A stretch of 64,000 nt of DNA from Litoribacter ruber (GTDB taxonomy: Bacteria > Bacteroidota > Bacteroidia > Cytophagales > Cyclobacteriaceae). The stretch is from contig NZ_JAHBGI010000004.1 of assembly GCF_018500185.1 (NCBI RefSeq), positions 288,328-352,327 on the forward strand. Reading direction: 5' to 3'. Of the stretch, positions 16,036 through 23,580 are shown piece after piece. The position numbers and the translations under genes are program-made. Below the pieces are notes generated by a model, which saw only the letters and a program-made list of their open reading frames with translations, had not been told where the DNA came from and did no database searches. Position 1 is the stretch's first letter. Every line of letters starts with the position of its first letter.

Positions 16036-16602
16036 ATGAAGGAATATTTTGGGCATGTGCCCGCAGAGGTGTTTGATAAAGCCTCCAAGATAAAATTACT
16101 GGTAACGGATGTGGACGGGGTGCTGACCGATGGGGGCGTGATCTACGATGATCATAAAACCGAATTTAAGCGCTTCCAGGTCAAAGATGGCCAGATCGTC
16201 CAGTTTCTCAAGGCCCATGACATCAGAATCGGTGTAATTACGGGAAGAAACAGTTTGGTGGTGAAAAACAGATGTGAGGAGCTGGGGTTTGATTTCCATT
16301 TTCATGGTGTTAAAGAAAAATCGCTGGTATTTCTTTCCCAGCTGAAGGCGCTGGGCTTGACTTTGGACCAATGTGCCTATATTGGGGATGATATTATTGA
16401 CCTTCCAATTCTGAAAAATGTAGGTTTTTCGGCCTGCCCCAACGATGCGATGAGTTATGTCAAAGACAAAGTTGATTTTGTCAGTGAGTTTAATGGTGGA
16501 GACGGGGTCTTCAGGGAAGTGGCTGACATCCTGTTGGAAAGCCAAGGCAAGCTTGGTAGCGTAATTGAGCACCTGATTTCCCAAAAACTCCAAAACCCTT
16601 GA
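16036..16602 (+). CDS. kdsC: 3-deoxy-D-manno-octulosonate-8-phosphate phosphatase
   Basis: A 188-residue HAD-superfamily C0-type phosphatase. Motif I LVTDVDGVLTDGG carries the nucleophile and acid/base Asp pair, VITGRNS is motif II, VKEKS supplies the motif III Lys and GDDIIDLPIL is motif IV. It removes phosphate from Kdo-8-P to give Kdo for lipid A inner core. It is set one base after the GNAT-nitrilase gene and 17 bases before kdsA, forming one operon. Confidence 0.93.
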   Translation: MKEYFGHVPAEVFDKASKIKLLVTDVDGVLTDGGVIYDDHKTEFKRFQVKDGQIVQFLKAHDIRIGVITGRNSLVVKNRCEELGFDFHFHGVKEKSLVFLSQLKALGLTLDQCAYIGDDIIDLPILKNVGFSACPNDAMSYVKDKVDFVSEFNGGDGVFREVADILLESQGKLGSVIEHLISQKLQNP

Positions 16603-16619
16603 GGATTTAAGCTAAAGTT

Positions 16620-17465
16620 ATGAACAAGTTTACAAATAGTATGAAAATAACCGACCAGGTTATTTTAGGGGAGGACCGTCCCGTTCTTTTTGCCGGTCCA
16701 TGTGCCGTAGAAAGCTTTGATATCTGCATGGAGATTGGCTCAAAAACGAAGGAATGGGCAGAAAGAAATGGTTTTTCCTATGTCTTCAAAGCCTCTTTTG
16801 ACAAAGCCAACAGGACCAGCTCCAATTCATTTAGGTCAATTGGGATGGATAAATCCTTGGAGGTTTTGCAAAGAGTGGGCAAAGAACTGGACGTTCCTTT
16901 GGTAACTGATATCCACGAAAGCTATCAGGCCAAAGATGTGGCTGAAGTGGTGGACGTGCTCCAAATTCCCGCATTTCTTTGTCGCCAAACTGATTTGCTG
17001 CTTGCCGCAGCTGAAACCGGAAAAGCCGTCAAAATTAAAAGGGGGCAATTCATGGCTCCTGAGGATATGCAATATGCCGTGAGCAAAGTAAGGGCTGCTG
17101 GAAATGATAACGTCTGCCTTACTGAGAGGGGGTATTCCTTGGGATACCATAACTTGGTAGTGGATATGCGTTCACTGCCTACGATGCGCCAATATGCGCC
17201 AGTGGTGTTTGACGTGACCCATTCCGTACAACAGCCGGGTGGCCAAGGCGGCAGCAGTGGAGGGCAACGTCAATTTGCTCCTTTCCTGGCCAGAGCAGCG
17301 GCAGCTACCGGTATTGACGGGTTTTTTATCGAAACCCACCCTGAGCCTTCCAAAGCCTTAAGTGATGGGCCTAATTTGGTTCCACTGGATAAGATGGAGG
17401 GTTTCTTGGAAATGTTGAAGGAGGCATGGGAAATGGGCAGAAAGTATGCGGATTTCTCAGTTTAA
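16620..17465 (+). CDS. kdsA: 3-deoxy-8-phosphooctulonate synthase
   Basis: A 281-residue TIM-barrel enzyme joining arabinose-5-phosphate and PEP to Kdo-8-P. Typical stretches are FAGPCAVES (PEP/phosphate site), FKASFDKANRTS, VTDIHE, QIPAFLCRQTDLL, IKRGQFMAPED, LTERGYSLGYHNLV and FDVTHSVQQPGG followed by FIETHPEPSKALSDGPN. The ATG at 16620 is used; a second Met lies at residue 8. Last gene of the operon, followed by a terminator. Confidence 0.96.
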   Translation: MNKFTNSMKITDQVILGEDRPVLFAGPCAVESFDICMEIGSKTKEWAERNGFSYVFKASFDKANRTSSNSFRSIGMDKSLEVLQRVGKELDVPLVTDIHESYQAKDVAEVVDVLQIPAFLCRQTDLLLAAAETGKAVKIKRGQFMAPEDMQYAVSKVRAAGNDNVCLTERGYSLGYHNLVVDMRSLPTMRQYAPVVFDVTHSVQQPGGQGGSSGGQRQFAPFLARAAAATGIDGFFIETHPEPSKALSDGPNLVPLDKMEGFLEMLKEAWEMGRKYADFSV

Positions 17466-17491
17466 AACCTTATAAAATCTTAAATTTATTT

Positions 17492-17520
17492 AATCCCCGT
17501 CAAAAAAGGCGGGGATTTTT
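17492..17520 (+). terminator. Terminator after kdsA
   Basis: An 8-bp perfect stem (AATCCCCG/CGGGGATT) with a 10-nt loop and a run of five T, 27 bases past the kdsA stop. Confidence 0.85.
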
Positions 17521-17600
17521 GCGTTTAATGGGGAATAATTCCACAAAATTTTTTTTCGGCATAAGCTTTGCCATCCGATAGATGTAGTAACATTGGATTT

Positions 17601-19211
17601 ATGTCTAGTTTAAAATATCTCGTATTTGGCCTGTTAGTTCTCCTGGCCTTTTCCTGTAGCCAATATCCCAAAAATGAGGATATCGCTGAACAGTTGAAGG
17701 AGATGTCAGGAGATTTCAATAGGGATTCCTTATATCAAAAAGTTTATTCACACAACGAGTTTCAGCCAATCTGGGTGAAAGCGCAGGGCGTAAATAAAAA
17801 AGGGGAGGCTCTTTTGTCTTACTTGGATGAAATTCACCTGGAGGGTCTGGATAAAAAGGATTATCTCTATGATGAGATTGAATCGCTGGTATCAGAAATC
17901 AGAGAAACCACTGATCCTGAAATCCATGCGGTGCTCGATATGATGATGAGCAACTCTTACTGGCGTCTGGCCCGTGATATCGATAGGGGCAGAGTAGACC
18001 CTTCCAAAATCAATATAGATTGGAAAATTGATCCTGAAGCAAAGAAAACGGATTACTATGCCCTGTTACTTGATCTTGACGCCAACAAAACCTCGGTTCA
18101 ATCAAGCCTTGATGAGCTGAAGCCTGAAAATTTCAGATATGATGAGCTCAAGGTCTTATTAAAGGAAGCCCTTGAAAACAATAATGGTAAGAATACTAAA
18201 ATAACTTTTGCCGGAAAAATTGAGCCTGGCGATCAACATGAGGCTATTCCTCAGATTCGTAAGCGGATGATCCAGTTTCAGGATCTGAAAGATTATAATC
18301 CGGAAGACTCCTTGTTATATGACAATGATTTGGAATATGGGATTAGGAGTTTTCAGGCCAGACATGGATTGAATCCTGATGGAGTGTTGGGAAAAGATTT
18401 TATTGAGGCGGTAAACTATCAGCACGATGACTATATCACAAAGCTAAAAGTGAATCTGGAGAGATTGAGATGGTTGCCTAATTTTGTGAATGGAAAAGAT
18501 GATAAAGTCATTGTAAATATTCCTGACTTTTACCTTTACTACTTAAGCGGCGAGGATACAGTATTCCAGTCGAAGGTAATCGTCGGCAAGGAATACCGTC
18601 AGACGCCTGTTTTTCACTCTAAAATGTCCTATTTGGTGTTTAGCCCAACTTGGACTTTGCCACAAACCATTCTTTGGGAAGATGCCATCCCTGCCATACA
18701 GACCGATATGAACTATTTGGAAAAAAATAGAATGCAGGTGCTCACCGCTGATGGGGAGGCTGTGAACCCTGAGGATATTGAGTGGAAAGATGTAAAGGAG
18801 GGTGAATTTCCTTACATGATTCAACAGGAACCTGGTGACCACAATTCGCTAGGCCGCGTCAAATTCATGTTTCCTAATGATTACAGCATTTATATACATG
18901 ATACCCCTGCGGAGGCTTATTTTGAAAAAGATGAGCGGACCTTTAGTTCGGGATGTATCAGAATTGAAAAGCCAGTAGAGTTTGCTTCCTTGTTACTTGA
19001 AGATTCAGATTGGGGCGAAGAAGAGATTACCAAGGCTATGAAGCTGGAGGATGAAAAAAACGTAAATCTGAATAAAAATCCGGAAGTGTGGATCCTTTAT
19101 CTCACCGTGTGGAAAGACCGAAAGGGAGTGCAGGTAAGGGAAGATGTATATGAAGGTGACAGAAAGTTAGCAGAGGCAATGGGATTGCCTGTTTCCAATG
19201 ACTTTCTGTAA
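17601..19211 (+). CDS. L,D-transpeptidase (YcbB/LdtD-like), lipoprotein
   Basis: A 536-residue envelope protein. From ATG 17601 the N-terminus MSSLKYLVFGLLVLLAFSC is a lipoprotein signal with lipobox AFSC; the TTG at 17568 would add 11 residues and is disfavoured. A scaffold domain (about 25-225) is followed by a peptidoglycan-binding domain (about 235-290, GIRSFQARHGLNPDGVLG) and a YkuD catalytic domain (about 320-480). That domain ends in HDTPAEAYFEKDERTFSSGC and IRIEKP, with the catalytic Cys in SSGCIR and the His upstream. The architecture matches YcbB-type enzymes making 3-3 peptidoglycan cross-links or attaching proteins. Confidence 0.92.
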   Translation: MSSLKYLVFGLLVLLAFSCSQYPKNEDIAEQLKEMSGDFNRDSLYQKVYSHNEFQPIWVKAQGVNKKGEALLSYLDEIHLEGLDKKDYLYDEIESLVSEIRETTDPEIHAVLDMMMSNSYWRLARDIDRGRVDPSKINIDWKIDPEAKKTDYYALLLDLDANKTSVQSSLDELKPENFRYDELKVLLKEALENNNGKNTKITFAGKIEPGDQHEAIPQIRKRMIQFQDLKDYNPEDSLLYDNDLEYGIRSFQARHGLNPDGVLGKDFIEAVNYQHDDYITKLKVNLERLRWLPNFVNGKDDKVIVNIPDFYLYYLSGEDTVFQSKVIVGKEYRQTPVFHSKMSYLVFSPTWTLPQTILWEDAIPAIQTDMNYLEKNRMQVLTADGEAVNPEDIEWKDVKEGEFPYMIQQEPGDHNSLGRVKFMFPNDYSIYIHDTPAEAYFEKDERTFSSGCIRIEKPVEFASLLLEDSDWGEEEITKAMKLEDEKNVNLNKNPEVWILYLTVWKDRKGVQVREDVYEGDRKLAEAMGLPVSNDFL

Positions 19212-19323
19212 GGATAAAAAGTGGATGAGAACTTTTATTTTTGGCTCTGAGAGGGTTATTTTTTGAAAAGGCATTTTTTGTGGAATAAGCTGTAACTCTC
19301 CGATTTTTTTCGAGTTGGGTAAC

Positions 19324-19351
19324 AAAAGGTAGTTCGAAGGGACTACCTTTT
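19324..19351. terminator. Bidirectional hairpin between convergent transpeptidase genes
   Basis: A perfect 10-bp stem AAAAGGTAGT/ACTACCTTTT with an 8-nt loop. The flanking A/T-rich arms allow termination in both directions; the T-tract is short. Confidence 0.6.
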
Positions 19352-19361
19352 GCCGTTTCTA

Positions 19362-20132
19362 TCAGCCTTTTGAGGATAGCAATGGGGAGTTGTTTAAATA
19401 GTTGTCATCATTTCCATAAATAAACAGACAGCTTTTGTCCTTTATCTGGTTGATAACAGTTTCGCTCAAATCAAGCGGAAGCGCTGGACATCCTAGGCTC
19501 CGGCCCAAGCGGCCAGTTTGGGTGATGAAATCCTCATTGGCATAAGCTGCGCCATGAATGACGATGGCACGCTGTCTGGCCAGGTCATTAAAGCCTTTTT
19601 CCATACCATCAAGTCTGAGGCTGAAGCCATGCTTTCCGTGGTAGGTTTCACCGGTCACATAAAACCCCAGGCTGCTCATATAACTGGATTCTACATTTGA
19701 AAAAGTTTCCGCCATCAGGTCACCCGAGTTTCTTCCATGCGAGACGACCGTCTGATGAAGAATTCTTCCATCCTCCACATCGATCACCCACATCCTTTTT
19801 TCAGTGCTTGGCAAGCTGAAATCCACGATTGTCAGGACTTTTCCAGGCTCAATGCTTCCTTCAGCAAGCAATTTAAGATACCCGCTCACGGCATGGTCCA
19901 ACACCTGGCCTTGCGGAAGTGTAAATTCAGAATTTTCAGGATGTGCCAGAATGGAGTTAGTCAATATTTCTTCCTCTGGGACACTTTTGTCCAATAAATC
20001 ATCATTTTCCAGGATCGGAGAATTATAGGAGTTCGAGGAGAAAATAGGGGCGATGGTGAATACAAGTAAGATACTAAGGGCTCTAATCATATTCTTACAA
20101 GGGGGAAAAAGCGATTTTAGTTCCATGGCCAT
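19362..20132 (-). CDS. Murein L,D-transpeptidase catalytic-domain protein
   Basis: A periplasmic protein of about 256 residues. The C-terminal catalytic domain reads MWVIDVEDGRILHQ, VSHGRNSGD, a His-containing AIVIHGAAYA and the active-site motif GRSLGCPALPLD, the variant SxGCPA seen in the compact L,D-transpeptidase-like family (related to YkuD). The N-terminus carries a hydrophobic segment IRALSILLVFTIAPIF acting as signal peptide. Start choice is uncertain: ATG 20132 is given; ATG 20090 (just before the hydrophobic segment) gives a more standard signal peptide, and the TTG at 20162 is unlikely. It is convergent with the larger L,D-transpeptidase, so this is a small peptidoglycan cross-linking cluster. 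Confidence 0.85.
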   Translation of the reverse strand: MAMELKSLFPPCKNMIRALSILLVFTIAPIFSSNSYNSPILENDDLLDKSVPEEEILTNSILAHPENSEFTLPQGQVLDHAVSGYLKLLAEGSIEPGKVLTIVDFSLPSTEKRMWVIDVEDGRILHQTVVSHGRNSGDLMAETFSNVESSYMSSLGFYVTGETYHGKHGFSLRLDGMEKGFNDLARQRAIVIHGAAYANEDFITQTGRLGRSLGCPALPLDLSETVINQIKDKSCLFIYGNDDNYLNNSPLLSSKG

Positions 20133-20277
20133 TTTTTGTTTGCGTGAGAAAAAACTGAACAAAGCGGTTTTACAAACGGTTCTGCCTTCAGTTTTGGCAG
20201 TAATGAACTGAAATCAGGGAAAAGTATGTTGTACCGATGATTTTGGAACGTTTCGCCATAGCTCAATATTGTGGGCG

Positions 20278-20295
20278 GGAGGCAGGTAAGCCTCC
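20278..20295 (+). promoter_or_regulatory. Short hairpin upstream of the pteridine operon
   Basis: GGAGGC/GCCTCC with a 6-nt loop, no T-run, 28 bases before a TAGCTTTG box (20324-20331). It might be an operator or the end of a short upstream transcript. No known riboswitch was recognised. Confidence 0.25.
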
Positions 20296-20323
20296 TAATG
20301 CCTACGTAAATACAAAAAATGTT

Positions 20324-20331
20324 TAGCTTTG
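20324..20331 (+). promoter_or_regulatory. -7 box upstream of the PTPS/folE operon
   Basis: TAGCTTTG, matching TAnnTTTG, 29 bases before the ATG at 20361. No clear -33 TTTG. Confidence 0.35.
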
Positions 20332-20360
20332 CGGAGTTTTGAGAGATTGACCCAGTTTAA

Positions 20361-20777
20361 ATGAAAGTAGCCGTTTATAGAAAAGAGCATTTCAATGCTG
20401 CCCACCGATTGCATAACCCCGATTGGTCTGATGAGAAAAACCAAGAAGTGTTTGGCAAGTGCAACAACCCCCATTACCATGGACATAATTATGAACTGAT
20501 CGTGAAACTGGTGGGTGAAATCGACCCCCAGACCGGCTATGTTTACGATATGAAAAAACTCAGCGACCTGATCAAGGAACATGTGCTGAGAAAGTTTGAT
20601 CATAGAAACCTTAACCTCGACACAGATGAATTCAAAAATCTTAACCCCTCCGCTGAAAACATTGCAGTGGTTGTTTGGAATATTCTGAGAGAAAAAATAG
20701 ATACGAAATACGAGTTAATTATTCGATTATATGAAACAGAAAGAAACTTTGTTGAATACGACGGGAATGGATCTTGA
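20361..20777 (+). CDS. 6-pyruvoyl-tetrahydropterin synthase / QueD family protein
   Basis: A 138-residue T-fold enzyme. Zinc ligands are His in FNAAHRLHNPDW and the HGH of CNNPHYHGHNYEL; the Cys of that segment is the catalytic candidate, and FDHRNLNLD plus the late Glu in RLYETERNF complete the family pattern. It acts on dihydroneopterin triphosphate made by GTP cyclohydrolase I. Whether the product is 6-carboxy-tetrahydropterin (queuosine/deazapurine route) or 6-pyruvoyl-tetrahydropterin cannot be told here; no queC/queE/queF lies nearby. It overlaps folE, the enzyme that supplies its substrate. Confidence 0.9.
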   Translation: MKVAVYRKEHFNAAHRLHNPDWSDEKNQEVFGKCNNPHYHGHNYELIVKLVGEIDPQTGYVYDMKKLSDLIKEHVLRKFDHRNLNLDTDEFKNLNPSAENIAVVVWNILREKIDTKYELIIRLYETERNFVEYDGNGS

Positions 20778-21432
20778 TCGAGAGATGGACGAGATGGGTG
20801 ATGATCACGCAGGTTCTTCCCAAAAGACTCCCCTAAGAGAAGATGCATTTGAAATGGACGATGAGCTGAAGATTGAGCTTATCGAGAAGCATTTCAAGGA
20901 AATCATGCACATCATGGGGCTGGACCTTTCTGACGACAGTTTGAAAGGCACGCCTCATAGAGTGGCCAAAATGTATATTAAGGAAGTTTTTAGCGGCTTG
21001 GATCCGAAAAACATGCCCAAGGCAAAGCTTTTTGAAAACAAGTTCAAGTACAACCAGATGCTGGTGGAAAAGGATATCACTTTTTATTCCCATTGCGAGC
21101 ATCATTTCGTGCCCATCTTCGGAAAAGCCCACGTGGCCTATATTTCCAGTGGCCATGTAATCGGATTGTCAAAAATTAACCGTATTGTGCAGTATTTTGC
21201 AAAAAGACCTCAAGTACAGGAGAGGCTTAACATGCAAATAGGGAAAGCGTTCCAGGAAATTCTGGGCACTGAAGACGTAGCTGTAATTTTGGATGCGCAC
21301 CATATGTGTGTTTCTTCACGGGGCATCCAGGATGTGAACAGTAATACTGTAACCTCTTTTTATGGCGGTAAATTTGAAAAGGACGAACAAACCAGAAACG
21401 AGTTTTACAAATATCTTTCCTTGGACAAGTAG
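20731..21432 (+). CDS. folE: GTP cyclohydrolase I
   Basis: A 233-residue homo-oligomeric enzyme converting GTP to 7,8-dihydroneopterin triphosphate. Signatures are the zinc-binding SHCEHHFVPIFGKAHVAYI, GLSKINRIVQYFAKRPQVQE and DAHHMCVSSRGIQD, containing the Cys/His/Cys zinc ligands. The first 45 residues are acidic and poorly conserved. The ATG at 20731 overlaps the preceding gene by 47 bases; the ATG at 20767 (overlap 11 bases, MDLDREMDEMG) is an equally reasonable start. Confidence 0.95.
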   Translation: MKQKETLLNTTGMDLDREMDEMGDDHAGSSQKTPLREDAFEMDDELKIELIEKHFKEIMHIMGLDLSDDSLKGTPHRVAKMYIKEVFSGLDPKNMPKAKLFENKFKYNQMLVEKDITFYSHCEHHFVPIFGKAHVAYISSGHVIGLSKINRIVQYFAKRPQVQERLNMQIGKAFQEILGTEDVAVILDAHHMCVSSRGIQDVNSNTVTSFYGGKFEKDEQTRNEFYKYLSLDK

Positions 21433-21459
21433 TTTCTATCGCTGATATATGACACAAGA

Positions 21460-21487
21460 AGCCGGGCGTAAAGTCCGGCTTTTTTTG
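21460..21487 (+). terminator. Terminator after folE
   Basis: A 6-bp GC stem AGCCGG/CCGGCT with a 9-nt loop and an eight-base T-run, 27 bases past the stop. Confidence 0.85.
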
Positions 21488-21658
21488 TTTAAGTCTAGGG
21501 TCTAAGTAAGGTGTTAAGAAATAGGGGTGAGGGCTTATGGGCAATGCAGGTTTGTATTTTTAAGAATTACGGTAATGCCATTATTTTTTATGAAGAGTGA
21601 TTGGAAATTTAGTCAAATAAATTTAGTTTTAAAGGATTGTTGCACTCATTTTCCTATT

Positions 21659-22792
21659 ATGAAAAAACTTTTCAGCATGATCTGCCTTGCCCTGTGTGCC
21701 TGCCTGACGCTTGCATGCGGATCTGCAGAAAAATCTACATTACATTATGAGCCCGAATTAATAGTAACAGATAGCTTGATCATAGATTACCTGGGCAACT
21801 TACAACTTTTGGATTTTAAGCCGGATAGAAGTGAATACTTGCTGTATGATTTTCAGCGCAGTGAGCTCGTCCGGGTGGATCAAAAAGGCACTATAAGGCA
21901 AAAGGCCAACCGCTCTATGGATGGAAAAGACAGTTATCAGTCCAGATTCTTCATTACTGCCAATTACCGGGACAATGGTGATCTGCTTATCGAAACCTTT
22001 GGGGGACTGTTTGTATACGATTCTGCTTTGACGCTAAAAGAAAAGCGAAAATTACCTTATGAGTTGGCTACGGGAATCATAGGTGGATCCAGGGTGACTT
22101 TGCCTATAGCCGATTACCTGTATGCCTTCTCAGTGGGTACGGATGATCGTGATAGATTGCAGGATGCTTCTTCCCTCCATACTTATCCCTTTTTGACAGC
22201 ATATGACCTGGCCTCCGATCAGGTGACTGCCAGAGAGCCTATGCCTGAAAAAAGTCAAATGGTTCAAAATCCTGGGGTTTATAGGAGCATGGATCCCATT
22301 CCTCTTTATCGAGATGGACTTCTCCACCTGATGTTCATGTATTCTCCAGAGATCTACGTATACGATTTTCCGAGCCTGAAACTGAAGGAGGTGCTTAACC
22401 TTAATCCAGAACCAACCTATAGACAACTTGCTCCTGTAAAGAATAATGAGAGTTTTGATCGTTTCTTTTCCGAGTTGGCGTCGTCCCACTATACAGGGTT
22501 TGCCCATTCCAACGGCTACCTCCTGACCTCCTATATGGCTGCTGCCCCTCAGGAAGAAGTGGATGCTCTACCGAAGGATGTGGTAGGCGGTCCGGATTAC
22601 CTGGTCGTAAGGGATAAATACAAAAATCCTTATTACCAGGTGTTTAGTGAAAAAGAGAAGGTGTGGGAGGGGAAATGGGACGTCGATCTCAAAATGCACA
22701 AGGATGTGATTTATTCCACGCACCAACCTGGGGTTGACCCTCAGGTACAGGAAAGGGATGAAGTTGTTTTTTACTTTTATGAGCTGAAGTAA
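21659..22792 (+). CDS. Lipoprotein, beta-propeller-like (DUF4221-like)
   Basis: A 377-residue exported lipoprotein. From ATG 21659 the N-terminus MKKLFSMICLALCACLTLAC ends in lipobox LTLAC. The open frame extends 44 codons further upstream but those residues show no signal and contain scattered Cys, so the later start is chosen. The mature part has repeated strand-turn segments (LQLLDFKPDRSEYLLYDFQ, NYRDNGDLLIETFGGLFVYD, LLHLMFMYSPEIYVYDFPSL) suggesting a beta-propeller, as in the DUF4221/BF3164-type lipoproteins of Bacteroidota. That family call is from pattern memory. Function unknown. A monocistronic unit ending at a terminator. Confidence 0.7.
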   Translation: MKKLFSMICLALCACLTLACGSAEKSTLHYEPELIVTDSLIIDYLGNLQLLDFKPDRSEYLLYDFQRSELVRVDQKGTIRQKANRSMDGKDSYQSRFFITANYRDNGDLLIETFGGLFVYDSALTLKEKRKLPYELATGIIGGSRVTLPIADYLYAFSVGTDDRDRLQDASSLHTYPFLTAYDLASDQVTAREPMPEKSQMVQNPGVYRSMDPIPLYRDGLLHLMFMYSPEIYVYDFPSLKLKEVLNLNPEPTYRQLAPVKNNESFDRFFSELASSHYTGFAHSNGYLLTSYMAAAPQEEVDALPKDVVGGPDYLVVRDKYKNPYYQVFSEKEKVWEGKWDVDLKMHKDVIYSTHQPGVDPQVQERDEVVFYFYELK

Positions 22793-22805
22793 CCTGTATG
22801 TATAG

Positions 22806-22831
22806 CCGGAGGTGACCCATCCGGTTTTTTT
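22806..22831 (+). terminator. Terminator after the DUF4221-like lipoprotein gene
   Basis: Stem CCGGA/TCCGG with a 9-nt loop and seven T, 14 bases past the stop. Confidence 0.8.
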
Positions 22832-22893
22832 GTGCCCAACGTAAACAATTCCATTAAACAGCAGGTCATGTAAAGGAGAAACTTAGGTAATAA

Positions 22894-23580
22894 ATGGAAA
22901 ACAAAAACATGGTCCTCATCGGAGGCAACAGTGATATTGGAAAGGCAGTCGCCAAGATCCTGAAGGATCAGGGGGCAAATATTTTTTCCTACAGCAGATC
23001 TGGGGAATCAGGTGAAAAGCTGGATGTATTGGGCGACTGGGACTCAATTGAAGAGTTGCCTGAAGAGGTTCATGGGCTGGTTTATTGCCCTGGATCCATC
23101 CAGTTGAAGCCCTTTCACCGATTTTCAGTGGAGGACTTCCAACGGGATATCAATGTGAATTTTTTAGGTGCGGTGAAAGTACTGCAGGCCGCATTGAAAA
23201 GTCTCAAGAAATCCAAAAATGCCTCCGTGGTGCTGTTCAGTACCGTGGCTGTGCAGACAGGCATGGGTTTCCATAGCAGTATAGCCAGTGCCAAGGGTGC
23301 GGTGGAAGGGTTGGTCAGATCGCTGGCAGCAGAGTGGGCTCCTTCTCACATCAGGGTTAATGCCGTAGCCCCTTCTCTGACCGATACCAAATTGGCCGAG
23401 CAGTTACTTTCTACTGAAGATAAGAAAGAAGCCTCCGCCAAGCGGCACCCATTAGGTAGGTACGGGAAGCCAGAGGATATTGCAGAGGCGGTTGCATACC
23501 TGCTTTCTGATAAATCGGGCTGGGTGACTGGGCAGATCTTGCACGTAGATGGCGGGATGTCAACGATAAAGGGTTTGTAA
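22894..23580 (+). CDS. SDR-family oxidoreductase lacking the catalytic Tyr
   Basis: A 228-residue classical-size short-chain dehydrogenase. The Rossmann motif is LIGGNSDIGKAVAKIL, then LVYCPGSI (NNAG-like position), the catalytic Ser region VVLFSTVAV and the Lys region HSSIASAKGAVEGLVRSLAAEW, followed by IRVNAVAPSLTDT and the C-terminal WVTGQILHVDGGMS. In a YxxxK motif the Tyr should be four residues before the Lys; here it is Ile (IASAK). The codons (ATA GCC AGT GCC AAG, 23279-23293) are unambiguous. The protein may use another acid (the nearby His) or act as a non-catalytic NAD(P) binder. Its TAA shares one base with the ATG of the next gene, a metallo-beta-lactamase-fold exonuclease. Confidence 0.9.
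   Translation: MENKNMVLIGGNSDIGKAVAKILKDQGANIFSYSRSGESGEKLDVLGDWDSIEELPEEVHGLVYCPGSIQLKPFHRFSVEDFQRDINVNFLGAVKVLQAALKSLKKSKNASVVLFSTVAVQTGMGFHSSIASAKGAVEGLVRSLAAEWAPSHIRVNAVAPSLTDTKLAEQLLSTEDKKEASAKRHPLGRYGKPEDIAEAVAYLLSDKSGWVTGQILHVDGGMSTIKGL

Noticed and set aside
21527..21658. Upstream extension of the DUF4221-like lipoprotein
   Set aside because: The later ATG gives a standard lipoprotein signal; the extension would bury it.
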